From: DASUXY01 sp036377675
GTDB taxonomy: Bacteria; Bacillota; Bacilli; Bacillales; Amphibacillaceae
Direction of reading: 5' to 3'
DNA: 62,469 bases
NCBI GenBank assembly: GCA_036377675.1
Contig: DASUXY010000008.1
Coordinates: forward strand, 1-62,469
A model generated the notes under the pieces. It searched no databases. It saw nothing but the letters and a program-made list of their open reading frames with translations, and had not been told where the DNA came from. Each line of letters starts with the position of its first letter. The stretch's first letter is position 1. A program made the translations under genes and the position numbers. This document shows positions 1 to 9,072 of the stretch, piece by piece.

Positions 1-8
1 TTTTTATA

Positions 9-620
9 TTAGTGAGTCATCGTTCCGCCTTGGATTGGTGCAAAGCTATTTATAAGCTCTTGCATATCTTGTTGTTGTAGTTGAGGTACTTGGTAATAGT
101 GATGTTTGTTTTGATATAAAAATACTTCATACGCCATTTCGACAATATTAGGGACGCTATCAGAAAATACGCGACGCAATACAGGGTTCGTCGTCTCTAG
201 CGCAGTCATTGTAAAAGACGAAGCCATTGATTTTAAAGATTCTAACATATAACTTGATACACATTGGTCATCAATTTCTTGTACGGACTGACTCGGTGTC
301 GTCGGTTGAGATGGTTGCATCCCATATAGGACATCGTTGCTTTGTTCCATATGGTATGTTTGTGTTTTGACGGATGGTTCTTGTCCCGTTGTAAGTGTTT
401 CAACAAGTGTATTATACAGTTGCTTTAAAAAAGTTTGTTGGCGTTCTGAAATGTGTTTTAATTGTGGGTCTTGGGTATGCTGTTCATATAACATATATTG
501 TTCCATGCTACTAACTAATGAAGATATCGCTTCGTGTGCATCAAAAAGTTCATGTCCTCCATGGCTTTTTTGTGCTGGCATTTGGTTTGAATGTCGAAAG
601 TTTTGTTGTTGATTGTGCAT
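9..620 (-). CDS. CotF-family spore coat protein
   Basis: A 203-residue soluble protein rich in Gln, His and Met at both ends. The central part (about residues 30-175) is helical and resembles the coat F domain: a segment with paired Ser and Met (SSLVSSMEQYMLYEQHTQD) and later a second helical half ending in a Tyr/Gln-rich tail (HHYYQVPQLQQQ). CotF/YhcQ-like proteins sit in the spore coat or forespore of Bacillus. The ATG at 620 follows a strong site (AAGGAGGATTATTAG), so the start is secure. It stands alone on the minus strand. Family assignment is by resemblance only; the exact coat layer cannot be inferred. Confidence 0.75.
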   Translation of the reverse strand: MHNQQQNFRHSNQMPAQKSHGGHELFDAHEAISSLVSSMEQYMLYEQHTQDPQLKHISERQQTFLKQLYNTLVETLTTGQEPSVKTQTYHMEQSNDVLYGMQPSQPTTPSQSVQEIDDQCVSSYMLESLKSMASSFTMTALETTNPVLRRVFSDSVPNIVEMAYEVFLYQNKHHYYQVPQLQQQDMQELINSFAPIQGGTMTH

Positions 621-711
621 CTAATAATCCTCCTTCATTTTATGATTCACCTTTATCTTGAGCGTAAACAAATATTTTATTCCTCTTTCGGAAATCATAA
701 AATGAACTAAT

Positions 712-750
712 AAAAAAAGGAGTAGACCGTGTAAAAATCATCTACTCCTT
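712..750 (-). terminator. Rho-independent terminator after the oxidase-like gene
   Basis: The 10-bp arms AAGGAGTAGA (717-726) and TCTACTCCTT (741-750) pair. Read on the minus strand the hairpin is followed by a run of T, ending transcription of the 758-1150 gene. Confidence 0.8.
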
Positions 751-757
751 TCGGTGA

Positions 758-1150
758 TTATGTTTCATCTTCTGTTTTCATAAATGTCAACAACAGAAAC
801 AAAATAAAACTAATGAGTAAAATTGAACCTCCTACAATAAAGAAAATAGTCGTTATTGCGTCACCAAGGTCGAATGGTCGAACATAATAAAGCCACATTC
901 CGACCGTTAAACCGATCGAACCGATGATTGCTGTCCATACGTGAAGCTTGGCGACGGTTTTATTTGTCGGACGAAACAATTTATAGTATACAGACCATGC
1001 AAATAGTGTTAACCAACCAACAACGAGGATGTGGGCATGGACAGACTTAAATGCGTAGCTCCCAGATCCCGCCATATGTGACCCAAGGACCGCTCCAACG
1101 AGTGCGAATAGAGCTGAAAAGCGTAATAAAACTTTACTATACGTATTCAA
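758..1150 (-). CDS. Short heme-copper-oxidase subunit I-like membrane protein
   Basis: A 130-residue protein with four predicted membrane helices (about 8-24, 37-57, 70-90 and 100-124). Histidines at 25, 38 and 40 (motif VHAHILVVGW) resemble the heme-ligand region of cytochrome oxidase or nitric-oxide-reductase subunit I, but the protein is far too short to be a catalytic subunit I (usually over 450 residues). Such stand-alone proteins occur in Bacillaceae; their role is not established and could be heme or copper handling. The start is TTG at 1150 behind GGAGAG. A small palindrome (ATGATTATCAT, about 1179-1189) lies upstream but is too short to call a Fur box. Confidence 0.7.
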   Translation of the reverse strand: MNTYSKVLLRFSALFALVGAVLGSHMAGSGSYAFKSVHAHILVVGWLTLFAWSVYYKLFRPTNKTVAKLHVWTAIIGSIGLTVGMWLYYVRPFDLGDAITTIFFIVGGSILLISFILFLLLTFMKTEDET

Positions 1151-1333
1151 TGAAATCTCTCCATATTTTATCTTTTATATGATTATCATACACCCTTATT
1201 GTGAACAAAAGATGAACAACAGGTTACAATTTCATATAAAAGTGGAATGAGAGAGATCGTTGTCGAGCAGTAGATGAACATCCAATTTCATCATTGATAT
1301 ATTATTCTTCTAAAAGGAAATAAAATATTCCCT

Positions 1334-2221
1334 CTATAGTACGGAAATGCTTGCAGGGGAAATCATTATTTTAAATGGAGTATTACCAATGATTTCTCCG
1401 TCCCCATGTGCAGTCAGCGGAGTGCTTGAAAGTATTTTTAGTTTTTTTCCCTTAAGTGTTATAATGGACGGGTGATGAATATGTTCCCCTTTAAATACGG
1501 AAGGGAAAATTTGCAAAAACTCCCACCTTGATATCCCTTTGACAATGCAAATATCGAAGAGTTGATCGTTATTTTTAGCATCAGGACAAATCATCATTCC
1601 TCCTGCGTAAAATGGGGAGTTAGCAATAGCAATTAACCAGACTTTTTGATGTGTAGTTTTGATCGAATCAATATATAGGTCAACATTGGTTGGTTTATAA
1701 TAAAGCAAGACTTTTAAAACATTAATGATATAGGGGATACTGCCAATTCCAGCTAAATTCAATAGTTTTTTATTTTTGGAATGATGTGTTTCTAGTGCTA
1801 CTTGTCCGTCGAAACCAATGCCTACAATTGTGGCAAAATATGTATCGTTAATCCGTCCTACATCAATTACTTTCTGTTCATTTTTTAAAATTCGCTCCAA
1901 TGCTTTGTCGTATTGCAGTGGTATCCCCATTCCCCTACAAAAATCATTTCCCGATCCTGCAGGAATAATCCCTAATGGTATAGTGGAGCCGACTAATCCA
2001 TTGATGACTTCGTGAATCGTCCCATCGCCACCTACTGCTATAATTGCTTTAGGTTCTTCGCTTCGTCTTAATTCATGAACTAATTCAGTAGCGTGATTTG
2101 GTTGTTGTGTAAAATGGACACGATATGGGATGTTCTTTTTTTGAAGTTTGTTTTTAATGTGATCCCAAGTTTTCAAAGCTCTCCCACTACCCGAAGTTTT
2201 ATTTACAATAAAACAGTACAT
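1334..2221 (-). CDS. Diacylglycerol kinase-family lipid kinase (YegS/DagK type)
   Basis: This 295-residue protein carries the diacylglycerol-kinase catalytic signature: GGDGTIHEVINGL near residues 65-77, then GIIPAGSGNDFCRGMGIP, then a C-terminal beta domain with the late HGDGE motif. Members phosphorylate diacylglycerol, undecaprenol or other lipids at the inner membrane face using ATP. The ATG at 2221 is preferred over the GTG at 2230 because the ribosome site (AGGTGG) sits five bases before it. It is monocistronic. True DagK of Bacillus is similar in size but also has many paralogues (BmrU, YerQ), so the substrate is uncertain. Confidence 0.85.
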   Translation of the reverse strand: MYCFIVNKTSGSGRALKTWDHIKNKLQKKNIPYRVHFTQQPNHATELVHELRRSEEPKAIIAVGGDGTIHEVINGLVGSTIPLGIIPAGSGNDFCRGMGIPLQYDKALERILKNEQKVIDVGRINDTYFATIVGIGFDGQVALETHHSKNKKLLNLAGIGSIPYIINVLKVLLYYKPTNVDLYIDSIKTTHQKVWLIAIANSPFYAGGMMICPDAKNNDQLFDICIVKGISRWEFLQIFPSVFKGEHIHHPSIITLKGKKLKILSSTPLTAHGDGEIIGNTPFKIMISPASISVL

Positions 2222-2497
2222 TTTAACCACCTATTTATGGATTTTTAACAATTGTTACCTTCTTATAGTTTAAATATACCGTCGTTTCAATATTTAGTAA
2301 ATTGTAAACTGATTTACTAAGCGCTTTTTTATCTTTACTCTTCTTCGACATTCACCACGGTTGCCCCTCTTCAATGTGAACAGGTCATGTAATCCTTTCC
2401 AATACCATCAACTGGAAACTTTGGGATGAATAATTTTATTACATTTCAGCCCATACTCACTTTTACGATGATTGTTTGTTAGCAATCGTTTGTTTTT

Positions 2498-4084
2498 TTA
2501 ATGATTCGTTAGTTCGAGTATCCATTCTTTAAAGTCCACAACGCGCTTTTGTTTAGGAGCTGTGTCGGTTCCGGCGATAATCATTGGTGTAAGAGAATCT
2601 TCTTCATGTAAAGAACCATGTCCGCCTCCCCCAAGATGGGTAGGGGAATGCTCCCCAATGAATTCGTAACTAGGTTTTGCATCGACGATTAGGTAACGCC
2701 CTTTATGAGAATGAAGAGCTCCGTATAATCTAGCGAGTGCATCAGGATAATGACCATATTCAATATTGTTGTGGCCGGTAACAGATAAATCTAATATGGA
2801 AAAATCCCCACGTATATTCCAAACTTGGTCGTATTGATCCCTATACTTTCCATTCGGTTGAAACGTTAGTATGCTATCTGATTCTCTAGATAAAACATGA
2901 TTTCCTTTGTTGTCTTTCCAGGCGATAAAACCAATTCGAGAATCTTTGATTAAATGTGAGGCCATTTCTGTATAAGTTATTTTTTCATCTAGTAAATAAA
3001 TATAGGCCATACGTGAATTTACCCCTAATACAATTTGATCTTCTGTCTGGATCGCCTCTCCTAGCTTGGAGATCTGATACGTTTCCAAAAGTGTTCTTAA
3101 ATTAATTAACGATTCTGCTTCATCATTCCCAATGGCTACTTGGCCACTATCTCCATATACAACGAGGGTCATATTTTCGATTGCCTCTTCCCAAGAAGAG
3201 TACTCATTCAAAATCAATTGAAGTTGTTCGTCAACTTGCTCAATGCCTTTAAGATCCATAGGTCCATTTTCATGAACCCGTTGATCTAAATCTGGAAAAT
3301 AAGCAAGTGTAAAGGAAGGAAGCTTATCGTTTTGGATAAGGTGTTTTAGTTCTTTAGCAGTGAAGGCATCATTAAATCCAAGCCGTTGCCAAAAGTTATT
3401 GTGCCTATTATTTTTAGGACTAAATTGCGATAAACTTCCTTTTGATACTAAAGTAGGTCCTTTTACAGCGAGTGAATGAGGCAATATATTAAAAGTTGAA
3501 GCTATTTTAGGAATGTGCAAGTGATGATTTTGCTTTCCACGATAGACAAGTCCATTAATTGAAGCAGAATCATCTTCTCTTTCGTATAAGTCTTCATAAA
3601 TGGTTGCTACACTTTTACTTAAATGATTTTGATTTAAGTTGTAAAGATTATCTTCTAGAACTTGCTTTACACCGATATTGAAAATTTCCATTGCACCGCT
3701 TCCATAGTTTACTAAGCGATTTTCCTTTTTATTAAACCAAGATAATGCTGGGATTCGATGTTCATCAGCGTAAGTTCCTGTTAAAAGGGAGCTATCAATG
3801 GTGACTGACATTGTCGGGTAAGAACTTACAATATTAGGAACATATTGCCCGTGTTGAGATAAGAACGCTAAAGCAGGAGCCCGTCCTTCGTCAATAGCCT
3901 TTTGCAACGGTTCGTCCATTAGGGAATCGATCAACAAAAAGACAACAGGTTTAGAAGAAGAAGGGGTAACCGTTGGGTGATTATGTATGTTCTTTGTTGG
4001 GGTAGAAAAACTATACGCGTTAATTGCGAATAAAATGAGAACGATACTTATAAGTATAATAACCAATGTTTTTTTCATACACAT
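2498..4084 (-). CDS. Alkaline-phosphatase-superfamily / type I phosphodiesterase, membrane anchored
   Basis: A 528-residue protein with an N-terminal hydrophobic segment (residues 5-22, after MCMKK) that acts as signal or anchor. The body matches the nucleotide pyrophosphatase/phosphodiesterase fold: LLIDSLMDEPLQ near residue 52, the nucleophile region SYPTMSVTIDSSLLTGTYAD with Thr as likely nucleophile, FPDLDQRVHENGP, VVYGDSGQ, and a late GGGGHGSLHEED metal-binding stretch. It would hydrolyse a phosphoester or phosphonate-type bond outside the cell; the substrate is unknown. The start is supported by AAAGGATG. No operon partner is seen. Confidence 0.8.
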   Translation of the reverse strand: MCMKKTLVIILISIVLILFAINAYSFSTPTKNIHNHPTVTPSSSKPVVFLLIDSLMDEPLQKAIDEGRAPALAFLSQHGQYVPNIVSSYPTMSVTIDSSLLTGTYADEHRIPALSWFNKKENRLVNYGSGAMEIFNIGVKQVLEDNLYNLNQNHLSKSVATIYEDLYEREDDSASINGLVYRGKQNHHLHIPKIASTFNILPHSLAVKGPTLVSKGSLSQFSPKNNRHNNFWQRLGFNDAFTAKELKHLIQNDKLPSFTLAYFPDLDQRVHENGPMDLKGIEQVDEQLQLILNEYSSWEEAIENMTLVVYGDSGQVAIGNDEAESLINLRTLLETYQISKLGEAIQTEDQIVLGVNSRMAYIYLLDEKITYTEMASHLIKDSRIGFIAWKDNKGNHVLSRESDSILTFQPNGKYRDQYDQVWNIRGDFSILDLSVTGHNNIEYGHYPDALARLYGALHSHKGRYLIVDAKPSYEFIGEHSPTHLGGGGHGSLHEEDSLTPMIIAGTDTAPKQKRVVDFKEWILELTNH

Positions 4085-4250
4085 ATCATCCTTTAAGGCG
4101 GTTTAAATTGAAAGATGGATCTTCGAGAATAGTGTTGCCAAAATGGGTCTGTTTTATTTATGAGACAGCCATTGAAAATATTATGTATAACTTTATCAAT
4201 ATGTGAAAGTAATATAGTAAAGCATGTATATGAAAGGAGTCTGCAAACAG

Positions 4251-4358
4251 ATGATGATTCAATTTATGAAGAGGGTCATTAAAAATATAGAGCAGTTGAT
4301 TGTCGCGTTAGTTGAATTTGACTATGAGGAAGCCCTAAAAAAAATGGAAGAAAAGTAA
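4251..4358 (+). CDS. Small 35-residue protein with its own ribosome site and terminator
   Basis: An ATG at 4251 follows GAAAGGAG by nine bases. The ORF encodes 35 residues, amphipathic and charged at the C-terminus (EALKKMEEK), and is followed within 20 bases by a strong terminator. That arrangement, ribosome site plus ORF plus hairpin, makes a real small protein plausible. No family recognised. Confidence 0.45.
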   Translation: MMIQFMKRVIKNIEQLIVALVEFDYEEALKKMEEK

Positions 4359-4372
4359 TTTGCACTCAAAAC

Positions 4373-4411
4373 AAAAAAACCCTTTTCAGGAAGGAGGGAA
4401 AAGGGTTTTTT
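4373..4411 (+). terminator. Rho-independent terminator
   Basis: AAACCCTTTTC pairs with GAAAAGGGTTT across a short purine loop, followed by T residues. It ends the small ORF at 4251-4358 and insulates the dehydrogenase gene downstream. Confidence 0.85.
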
Positions 4412-4482
4412 GAAAAAATATTGAATAATAAGGAGTGTATATGGTTAAAGTGTTATTAAAGTTAAGAGTTAGGTGATATATT

Positions 4483-5706
4483 TTGAAAGAATTGCAATTT
4501 AATTATAAGTTATCGCACTATTTATTTAGTAAAATAACAGGAAAATTTATGCCTTCTCTATATTGGAATTCTCAGTTTTCATGTTTACGACTTGATGAAC
4601 AGACAGAACGAGAGCTTCCGAATGAACAATGGGTAAAGGTGAAAGTGAAGTTTGGAGGTATTTGTGGTAGTGATCTTAATCTTATCTTTCTAAATGATAG
4701 CCCAGCTGTGTCACCGTTTGCTTCGTTTCCTTTTACAATTGGTCATGAAATCGTTGGAGAAATTACTGAGGTTGGCACTGAAGTAAACGAATTAACTGTA
4801 GGTGATCGAGTCGTGATTGATCCGATTCTTTCATGTGAACCAAGAGGAATTGCCAATCCATGCCCTGCTTGTCTGAGAGGTGATTTTAGCTTATGTGTAC
4901 ATAAAGCAGAAGGAGATCTATCACCAGGGTTATTAATCGGTTCTTGTCGGGATACCGGGGGTGGATGGAGTTCCAATTTAGTTGCTCACCATAGTCAAGT
5001 ATTTAAACTCCCTAAAGAAGTAGAAGATTTAAATGCGGTCATGGTCGAACCTTTTAGCTGTGCATTACATAGTGTTTTGCAAAATCCTCCAGATAAGAAC
5101 GACACGATTCTTGTTATTGGCGGGGGTGTAATTGGGATATGTGTTATTGCAGCCATTCGAGCACTCGATATCGACTGTAAAATTGTCGCTTTAGTTAAAC
5201 ATGACCTTCAAGCAAAGTTTGCTTCCCATTATGGGGCAGATGAGATTGTTTTTTTACGTAAATCGACTTACGTTCCTGATCTAGCCGAAGCCCTTCATGC
5301 GAAGGTATTAAAGCCATTATTTGGTCCAGAAGTAATCGTAGGAGGGGCAGATATCATCTATGAGTGTGTTGGTAAAAAACAAAGTATGAATGATGGGCTT
5401 CGTTTTGCAAAAAGTGGTGGAAAAGTCGTTCTATTAGGACTTGCTGGAATAATGGATGGTATTGATTGGACGACAGTATGGCTGAATGAATTAGAGGTTA
5501 AAGGAAGTTTTGCCTATGGTACGGAGGAATATCAAGGAAAAAGGGTAAGAACGTTTGCGGTTGCGATCGAATTAATGCGTCTTGGAAAAGTTGATCTTTC
5601 GCCATTAATTACACATCGATTCCCTCTTGAGGAATATAGAAAGGCCCTAAACATTGCTTCAAACAAGGGTCCACGTGCAGCAATAAAAGTAGTGTTTGAA
5701 CCATAA
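4483..5706 (+). CDS. Zinc-dependent alcohol dehydrogenase (MDR family)
   Basis: A 407-residue medium-chain dehydrogenase. Catalytic zinc ligands are visible as Cys61 (GGICGSD) and His88-Glu89 (GHEIVGE). A structural zinc lobe carries Cys118, Cys127, Cys130 and Cys138. The Rossmann motif VIGGGVIGICV starts near residue 210. It oxidises an alcohol or polyol with NAD(P). An N-terminal extension of about 45 residues precedes the usual start of the fold, so it is longer than the typical 340-360. The start is TTG at 4483 behind AGGTGA. The next gene begins 28 bases later and is probably co-transcribed, suggesting a two-step conversion of a hydroxy-compound. Confidence 0.85.
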   Translation: MKELQFNYKLSHYLFSKITGKFMPSLYWNSQFSCLRLDEQTERELPNEQWVKVKVKFGGICGSDLNLIFLNDSPAVSPFASFPFTIGHEIVGEITEVGTEVNELTVGDRVVIDPILSCEPRGIANPCPACLRGDFSLCVHKAEGDLSPGLLIGSCRDTGGGWSSNLVAHHSQVFKLPKEVEDLNAVMVEPFSCALHSVLQNPPDKNDTILVIGGGVIGICVIAAIRALDIDCKIVALVKHDLQAKFASHYGADEIVFLRKSTYVPDLAEALHAKVLKPLFGPEVIVGGADIIYECVGKKQSMNDGLRFAKSGGKVVLLGLAGIMDGIDWTTVWLNELEVKGSFAYGTEEYQGKRVRTFAVAIELMRLGKVDLSPLITHRFPLEEYRKALNIASNKGPRAAIKVVFEP

Positions 5707-5734
5707 TCAATTGTTAAAGTTGGGAGGAATATAC

Positions 5735-6823
5735 ATGCATCAGTTTACAATAGTAGGTAACGAAGAAAGTCCTTTTCTCACATGGTTTATCGAAGGGTTA
5801 AAGAATAAATTTTCTACAGAAGGATATGAATATTGTCATGAACCAGTCGATCAGATTCGGATTGTATTCAATGTGCTTGATCGAGAAAGGCCACGTCCAT
5901 TTCGTAGAAAAGCACAAGCAACCTTTGTAGTTTCCATACTGGAGAAGCATGAGGGATCGAAAAACCCGTTTACATATGCCTATCCATATTTAATAAGATC
6001 ATTAGCCAATCACTTAATTTATATTCAACATCATGATGGTAAAACAGATATTTACTTTGTTACGCCTGAACAAGGTTTTTATAAAATAACGTATCAACGT
6101 GGTGAGGAAGAGTCTTTTTTTCAAAAAGTATATGAAAGATTAGAGCCCATTGCCACTGCTCAATTAGTGATTAACAATAATGTTATGGATAATCTTAAAG
6201 AAAATTTATGGAATGGAAATCAGTTAACGAAAAAAATGTACCTATCTGGAAAGAAATTAGATGATATGAATTTACTGCCTGCGCCGTTTCCTTTAGAAAA
6301 ATATTTGACACAACGTGATTTACGACAATTAAAAAAACTATACGGAATCGGTGGCCTCAGTTATGGCAACTTAAGTAGTCGAGATGATGAAGAAAATTTT
6401 TGGATGAGTGCCAGTGGTGTTAACAAAGCAAATATGCGGGTAATCGGCCAGGATATTTTGTATATAACTGGATACAATCCAGAGAATAAGGCAATGGAAA
6501 TTAGTGTTCCACCTAACATTACGCCAAAAAGAGCTTCCGTTGATGCGATTGAACATTGGATGATTTACAAAGAACATCCGAAAGTTGGTGCTATTGTTCA
6601 TATCCATGCTTGGATGGATGGTGTCAAAGCAACAGAGGTTAATTATCCTTGTGGAACTATTCAATTAGCTGAAGCTGTAGCGGATCTCGTACGAAATGCG
6701 GACGACCCTTCTAGGGCGATCATAGGGCTTAAAAACCATGGTTTAACCATTACAGGACGCGATTTAGATGATATATTTGAACGTATTGAGGGAAAAGTCG
6801 TTTCACAAGTACCGATGTCCTAG
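5735..6823 (+). CDS. Class II aldolase/adducin-domain protein with a novel N-terminal half
   Basis: A 362-residue protein. Residues from about 190 onward form a class II aldolase/adducin domain: YGIGGLSYGNLSSRD, the zinc-binding HIHAWMDG, and LKNHGLTITGRDLDD near the C-terminus. The first ~170 residues are not part of that family; they contain a strand-rich segment (RIVFNVLDRERPRPFRRKAQ) that I do not recognise. The ATG at 5735 has GGGAGG seven bases upstream and is chosen over an in-frame ATG inside the preceding gene. With the dehydrogenase 28 bases upstream it probably forms an operon processing a phosphorylated or free sugar derivative. Confidence 0.75.
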   Translation: MHQFTIVGNEESPFLTWFIEGLKNKFSTEGYEYCHEPVDQIRIVFNVLDRERPRPFRRKAQATFVVSILEKHEGSKNPFTYAYPYLIRSLANHLIYIQHHDGKTDIYFVTPEQGFYKITYQRGEEESFFQKVYERLEPIATAQLVINNNVMDNLKENLWNGNQLTKKMYLSGKKLDDMNLLPAPFPLEKYLTQRDLRQLKKLYGIGGLSYGNLSSRDDEENFWMSASGVNKANMRVIGQDILYITGYNPENKAMEISVPPNITPKRASVDAIEHWMIYKEHPKVGAIVHIHAWMDGVKATEVNYPCGTIQLAEAVADLVRNADDPSRAIIGLKNHGLTITGRDLDDIFERIEGKVVSQVPMS

Positions 6824-6926
6824 ACTAGATGACCGTTGCAAAGGTTTTTAGGATTATTTTAAATGTAGCATGTAAGCTAAATGAAATTATGAAAGCGATT
6901 AAAGAATATGCGAAAAAAGATATTGT

Positions 6927-6960
6927 AATCTCCTAGGGTGATCGCCGGGAGATTATTTTT
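6927..6960 (+). terminator. Probable terminator of the dehydrogenase-aldolase operon
   Basis: AATCTCC pairs with GGGAGATT and is followed by ATTTTT. A 35-codon ORF (6829-6936) ends in the hairpin but has no ribosome site and is not annotated. From here to about 7080 I see nothing else. Confidence 0.6.
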
Positions 6961-7083
6961 GTGTAGTTTCAGTCCTTAAAAAGCTTCTTTATGCATTTTT
7001 TAAAGGAATCAAAACAAAAAACGACAGCCTTTTAATCATTGTTTGTATGCGATTGGATTGCTATTCTTTCAGTCTCTTCAAAG

Positions 7084-7556
7084 ATGTATGAAGTGGTTAA
7101 TACAGATGGTCATTTTTTTGCTGCGAGTTATATAGATTATTTCCTAGGATATGTAATGAATAGAACGTATGGAGGTAATAAATGAATATATAGAAGAAGT
7201 ATGGGTGAATGATGAAACAATGAACATCGTAACGATAAATGGTATGATCAATCGAGATAGTGGATTATACGAGTGAATTACACGTTTTCGGCTATTCGCT
7301 CAAGAGTAAAACAAATGTGTTTGAACGAACGTTCGCTTTATCGAAGCGAAGAAATACTTTGAACGAGCCGCTTACACAAATAAAAAATGATCGGGTGTAC
7401 ATTGTAAGTATGAACAACCATACGAAGGGAACGCTTTTCGTCAAAGATTTACCATCAGGGCACACGGTGTATGAAGGATTGATTGAAATTAATCATAAGC
7501 AAAACATTCCTGACAATTATACGGTCGACCTGCATCATTTTGAATTACATGAATAA
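7084..7556 (+). pseudogene. Decayed small gene(s), frameshifted, family unknown
   Basis: A 33-codon ORF (7084-7185) ends in an ATGA overlap with an ATG at 7182 that has a good GGAGG site but meets a stop after three codons. Shifting frame opens a reading frame (EYIEEVWVNDETMNIVTING...) that stops at about 7279, and a second shift opens another to 7556 (FGYSLKSKTNVFERTFALS ... TVDLHHFELHE). Read together they make one protein of about 125 residues broken by two frameshifts. No family recognised. An inverted repeat GGGTGAAC/GTTCACCC follows at 7564-7593 without a T-run. Confidence 0.4.
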
Positions 7557-7722
7557 AACTGGAGGGTGAACGTTCCGGTATTACATGTTCACCCCCTAAA
7601 TCCCCATAAATCATAGAATAGAGGAAGGTGTTTTTTTAAGATATTACTTTTTCATGGATATATCAAAGTGTCTATTCATCCGATTAAGAAGCAATATTTC
7701 ACGTTGGATAAAAAGATCGCAT

Positions 7723-8322
7723 TCAATACACTTCATAATTTTGGCCCGTTTGTGCTCCACATACGCTTTTAACATAGGCAAGTGCAACCCGTTGGACAGG
7801 AACAGCTTCGAATCCGATAAAGTAAGGTTTCAAACGTTCCCACGACTCTTCGACAGCGTTAGGACTCACACTATTAATACGAATGCCCCGTGGCATTTCA
7901 ATCGCACTAGCTTTTACAAAGTGTTTAACAGCTCCATTTGCCATAGCAGCAGATGCTCCTTGAGGAATGGGATCATCCATCATAATTCCCGTTGTCAACG
8001 TAAAGCTTCCACCATCTGTCACATGGTCTAAACCGAGTAGAACTAAGTTGATTTGTCCTTTTTGTTTACTTTCAATTCCCATTGTATTCAGTTCTGGCGT
8101 TAAACGGGTTAGAGGTGCAAACGTTGCCCGCCCCGCTGCGTTGACGACAGCATCAATGTTGCCAATTTGTTGATACATCTTTTTAATACTATCGATAGAC
8201 GTAAGATCGACTTGAACGTCACCACTATTTCGACTTGCCCGAATGATTTCGTGCTCAGATTCCAATTGTTTAACAACTTCTTTTCCAATCGTTCCACTTG
8301 CACCGACGACAAGTATTTTCAC
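7723..8322 (-). CDS. Short-chain dehydrogenase/reductase (SDR)
   Basis: A 199-residue SDR. The cofactor motif GASGTIGKEV lies at residues 7-16, followed by a sheet ending DLTS and the NAAG motif at about residue 62. The expected catalytic YxxxK is not present in canonical form: the corresponding region reads ANGAVKHFVKASAIEMP, where the Lys is retained but Tyr is replaced. This matches the atypical, short SDR subgroup in Bacillus, often of unknown substrate. The start is GTG at 8322 behind AGAGG. A 125-codon ORF on the other strand here is a shadow. Single-gene unit. Confidence 0.8.
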   Translation of the reverse strand: MKILVVGASGTIGKEVVKQLESEHEIIRASRNSGDVQVDLTSIDSIKKMYQQIGNIDAVVNAAGRATFAPLTRLTPELNTMGIESKQKGQINLVLLGLDHVTDGGSFTLTTGIMMDDPIPQGASAAMANGAVKHFVKASAIEMPRGIRINSVSPNAVEESWERLKPYFIGFEAVPVQRVALAYVKSVCGAQTGQNYEVY

Positions 8323-8561
8323 ATGAAAGACCTCTTTTCCACGTATATTTTGATGATGTAGTTATTACATGAATATATGAAGTAATTAAGGAGCATATGC
8401 GTTTCCTTTCGGTCATTCATCGAGGAACGTAAGTATGTCTGTGGATCAGTTACTTGTTGAGGGAGATAGAGTTGCCGTTTTTCCTGTTTATTAAAGAGAT
8501 TCGTTTGAACTTCGAATAAAGGAGAAGAGATGGGGGAGCGTAAATATCGACTTCATCGCAT

Positions 8562-8597
8562 AAAAAAATGTGGCGAAGGATTACTCGACCACATTTT
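8562..8597 (-). terminator. Terminator overlapping the end of the thioredoxin gene
   Basis: On the minus strand AAATGTGG-CGA pairs with TCG-CACATTT and runs into a T tract. Its first arm lies within the last codons of the thioredoxin-like gene. The region 8330-8560 holds only a possible remnant (8434-8493) resembling the tail of a ThiS/MoaD-like domain (LLVEGDRVAVFPV). Confidence 0.75.
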
Positions 8598-8916
8598 CAT
8601 AGATTTTGTTAACTTTTTCATCAAACAGTTGGAGGTGGACAATTCGTGCTTCACGTACGTATTCTTTACCTTCAACAAAAAGTAACAGGACGGGTACAGT
8701 AAAAATGGAAAAACGCCCGGCTACTTGCTCGACCTCATCTGCATCGATGTGGGCAAGTTTTATTTCAGGATATTTCTCCATCAGCTTTTGAACTTGTGGC
8801 AATAGACCATGGCAAACGCTACAATTTTGCTGGGAGATGTATAAAAAAGCTAATGGATGTTTTTCGATAAATCCATCGATTTGTTCAATGGACGTTAGTT
8901 TTTCAAATGACCTCAT
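8581..8916 (-). CDS. Thioredoxin-family protein (CxxC type)
   Basis: A 111-residue single-domain thioredoxin fold. The active site reads QNCSVCHGLLPQ near residues 30-41, a CSVC redox pair instead of CGPC. The cis-proline is seen in IFTVPVLLLF near residue 78. No signal peptide, so cytoplasmic. Such thioredoxin-like proteins of Bacillaceae reduce disulfides in unknown partners. The ATG at 8916 has GGAGG upstream (GGAGGATACTACATG). Alone in its unit with its own terminator. Confidence 0.85.
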   Translation of the reverse strand: MRSFEKLTSIEQIDGFIEKHPLAFLYISQQNCSVCHGLLPQVQKLMEKYPEIKLAHIDADEVEQVAGRFSIFTVPVLLLFVEGKEYVREARIVHLQLFDEKVNKIYENVVE

Positions 8917-9072
8917 GTAGTATCCTCCATTTCTAACTACATTATACCAACTTAAGACGGGAGATGCACTTGAAGAAGACTATTGTTAATAAAGGCGTTC
9001 TTTTGCCCATCAAAAACATCGATTGACAGTGGTTGAAGAAGGAATGATGACTTCTGAAGCTAGATTACTCAG

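Noticed and set aside
1177..1191. Possible Fur box before the oxidase-like gene
   Set aside because: Only the ATGATTATCAT core is palindromic; the outer arms do not match the 7-1-7 consensus.
2466..2500. Hairpin GATTG...CAATC with T-run
   Set aside because: The T-run is on the plus strand, where no gene ends; on the minus strand it lies after a stop but has no T tail.
7654..8031. 125-codon ORF on the plus strand
   Set aside because: Lies opposite the SDR gene, no ribosome site, composition typical of a shadow frame.
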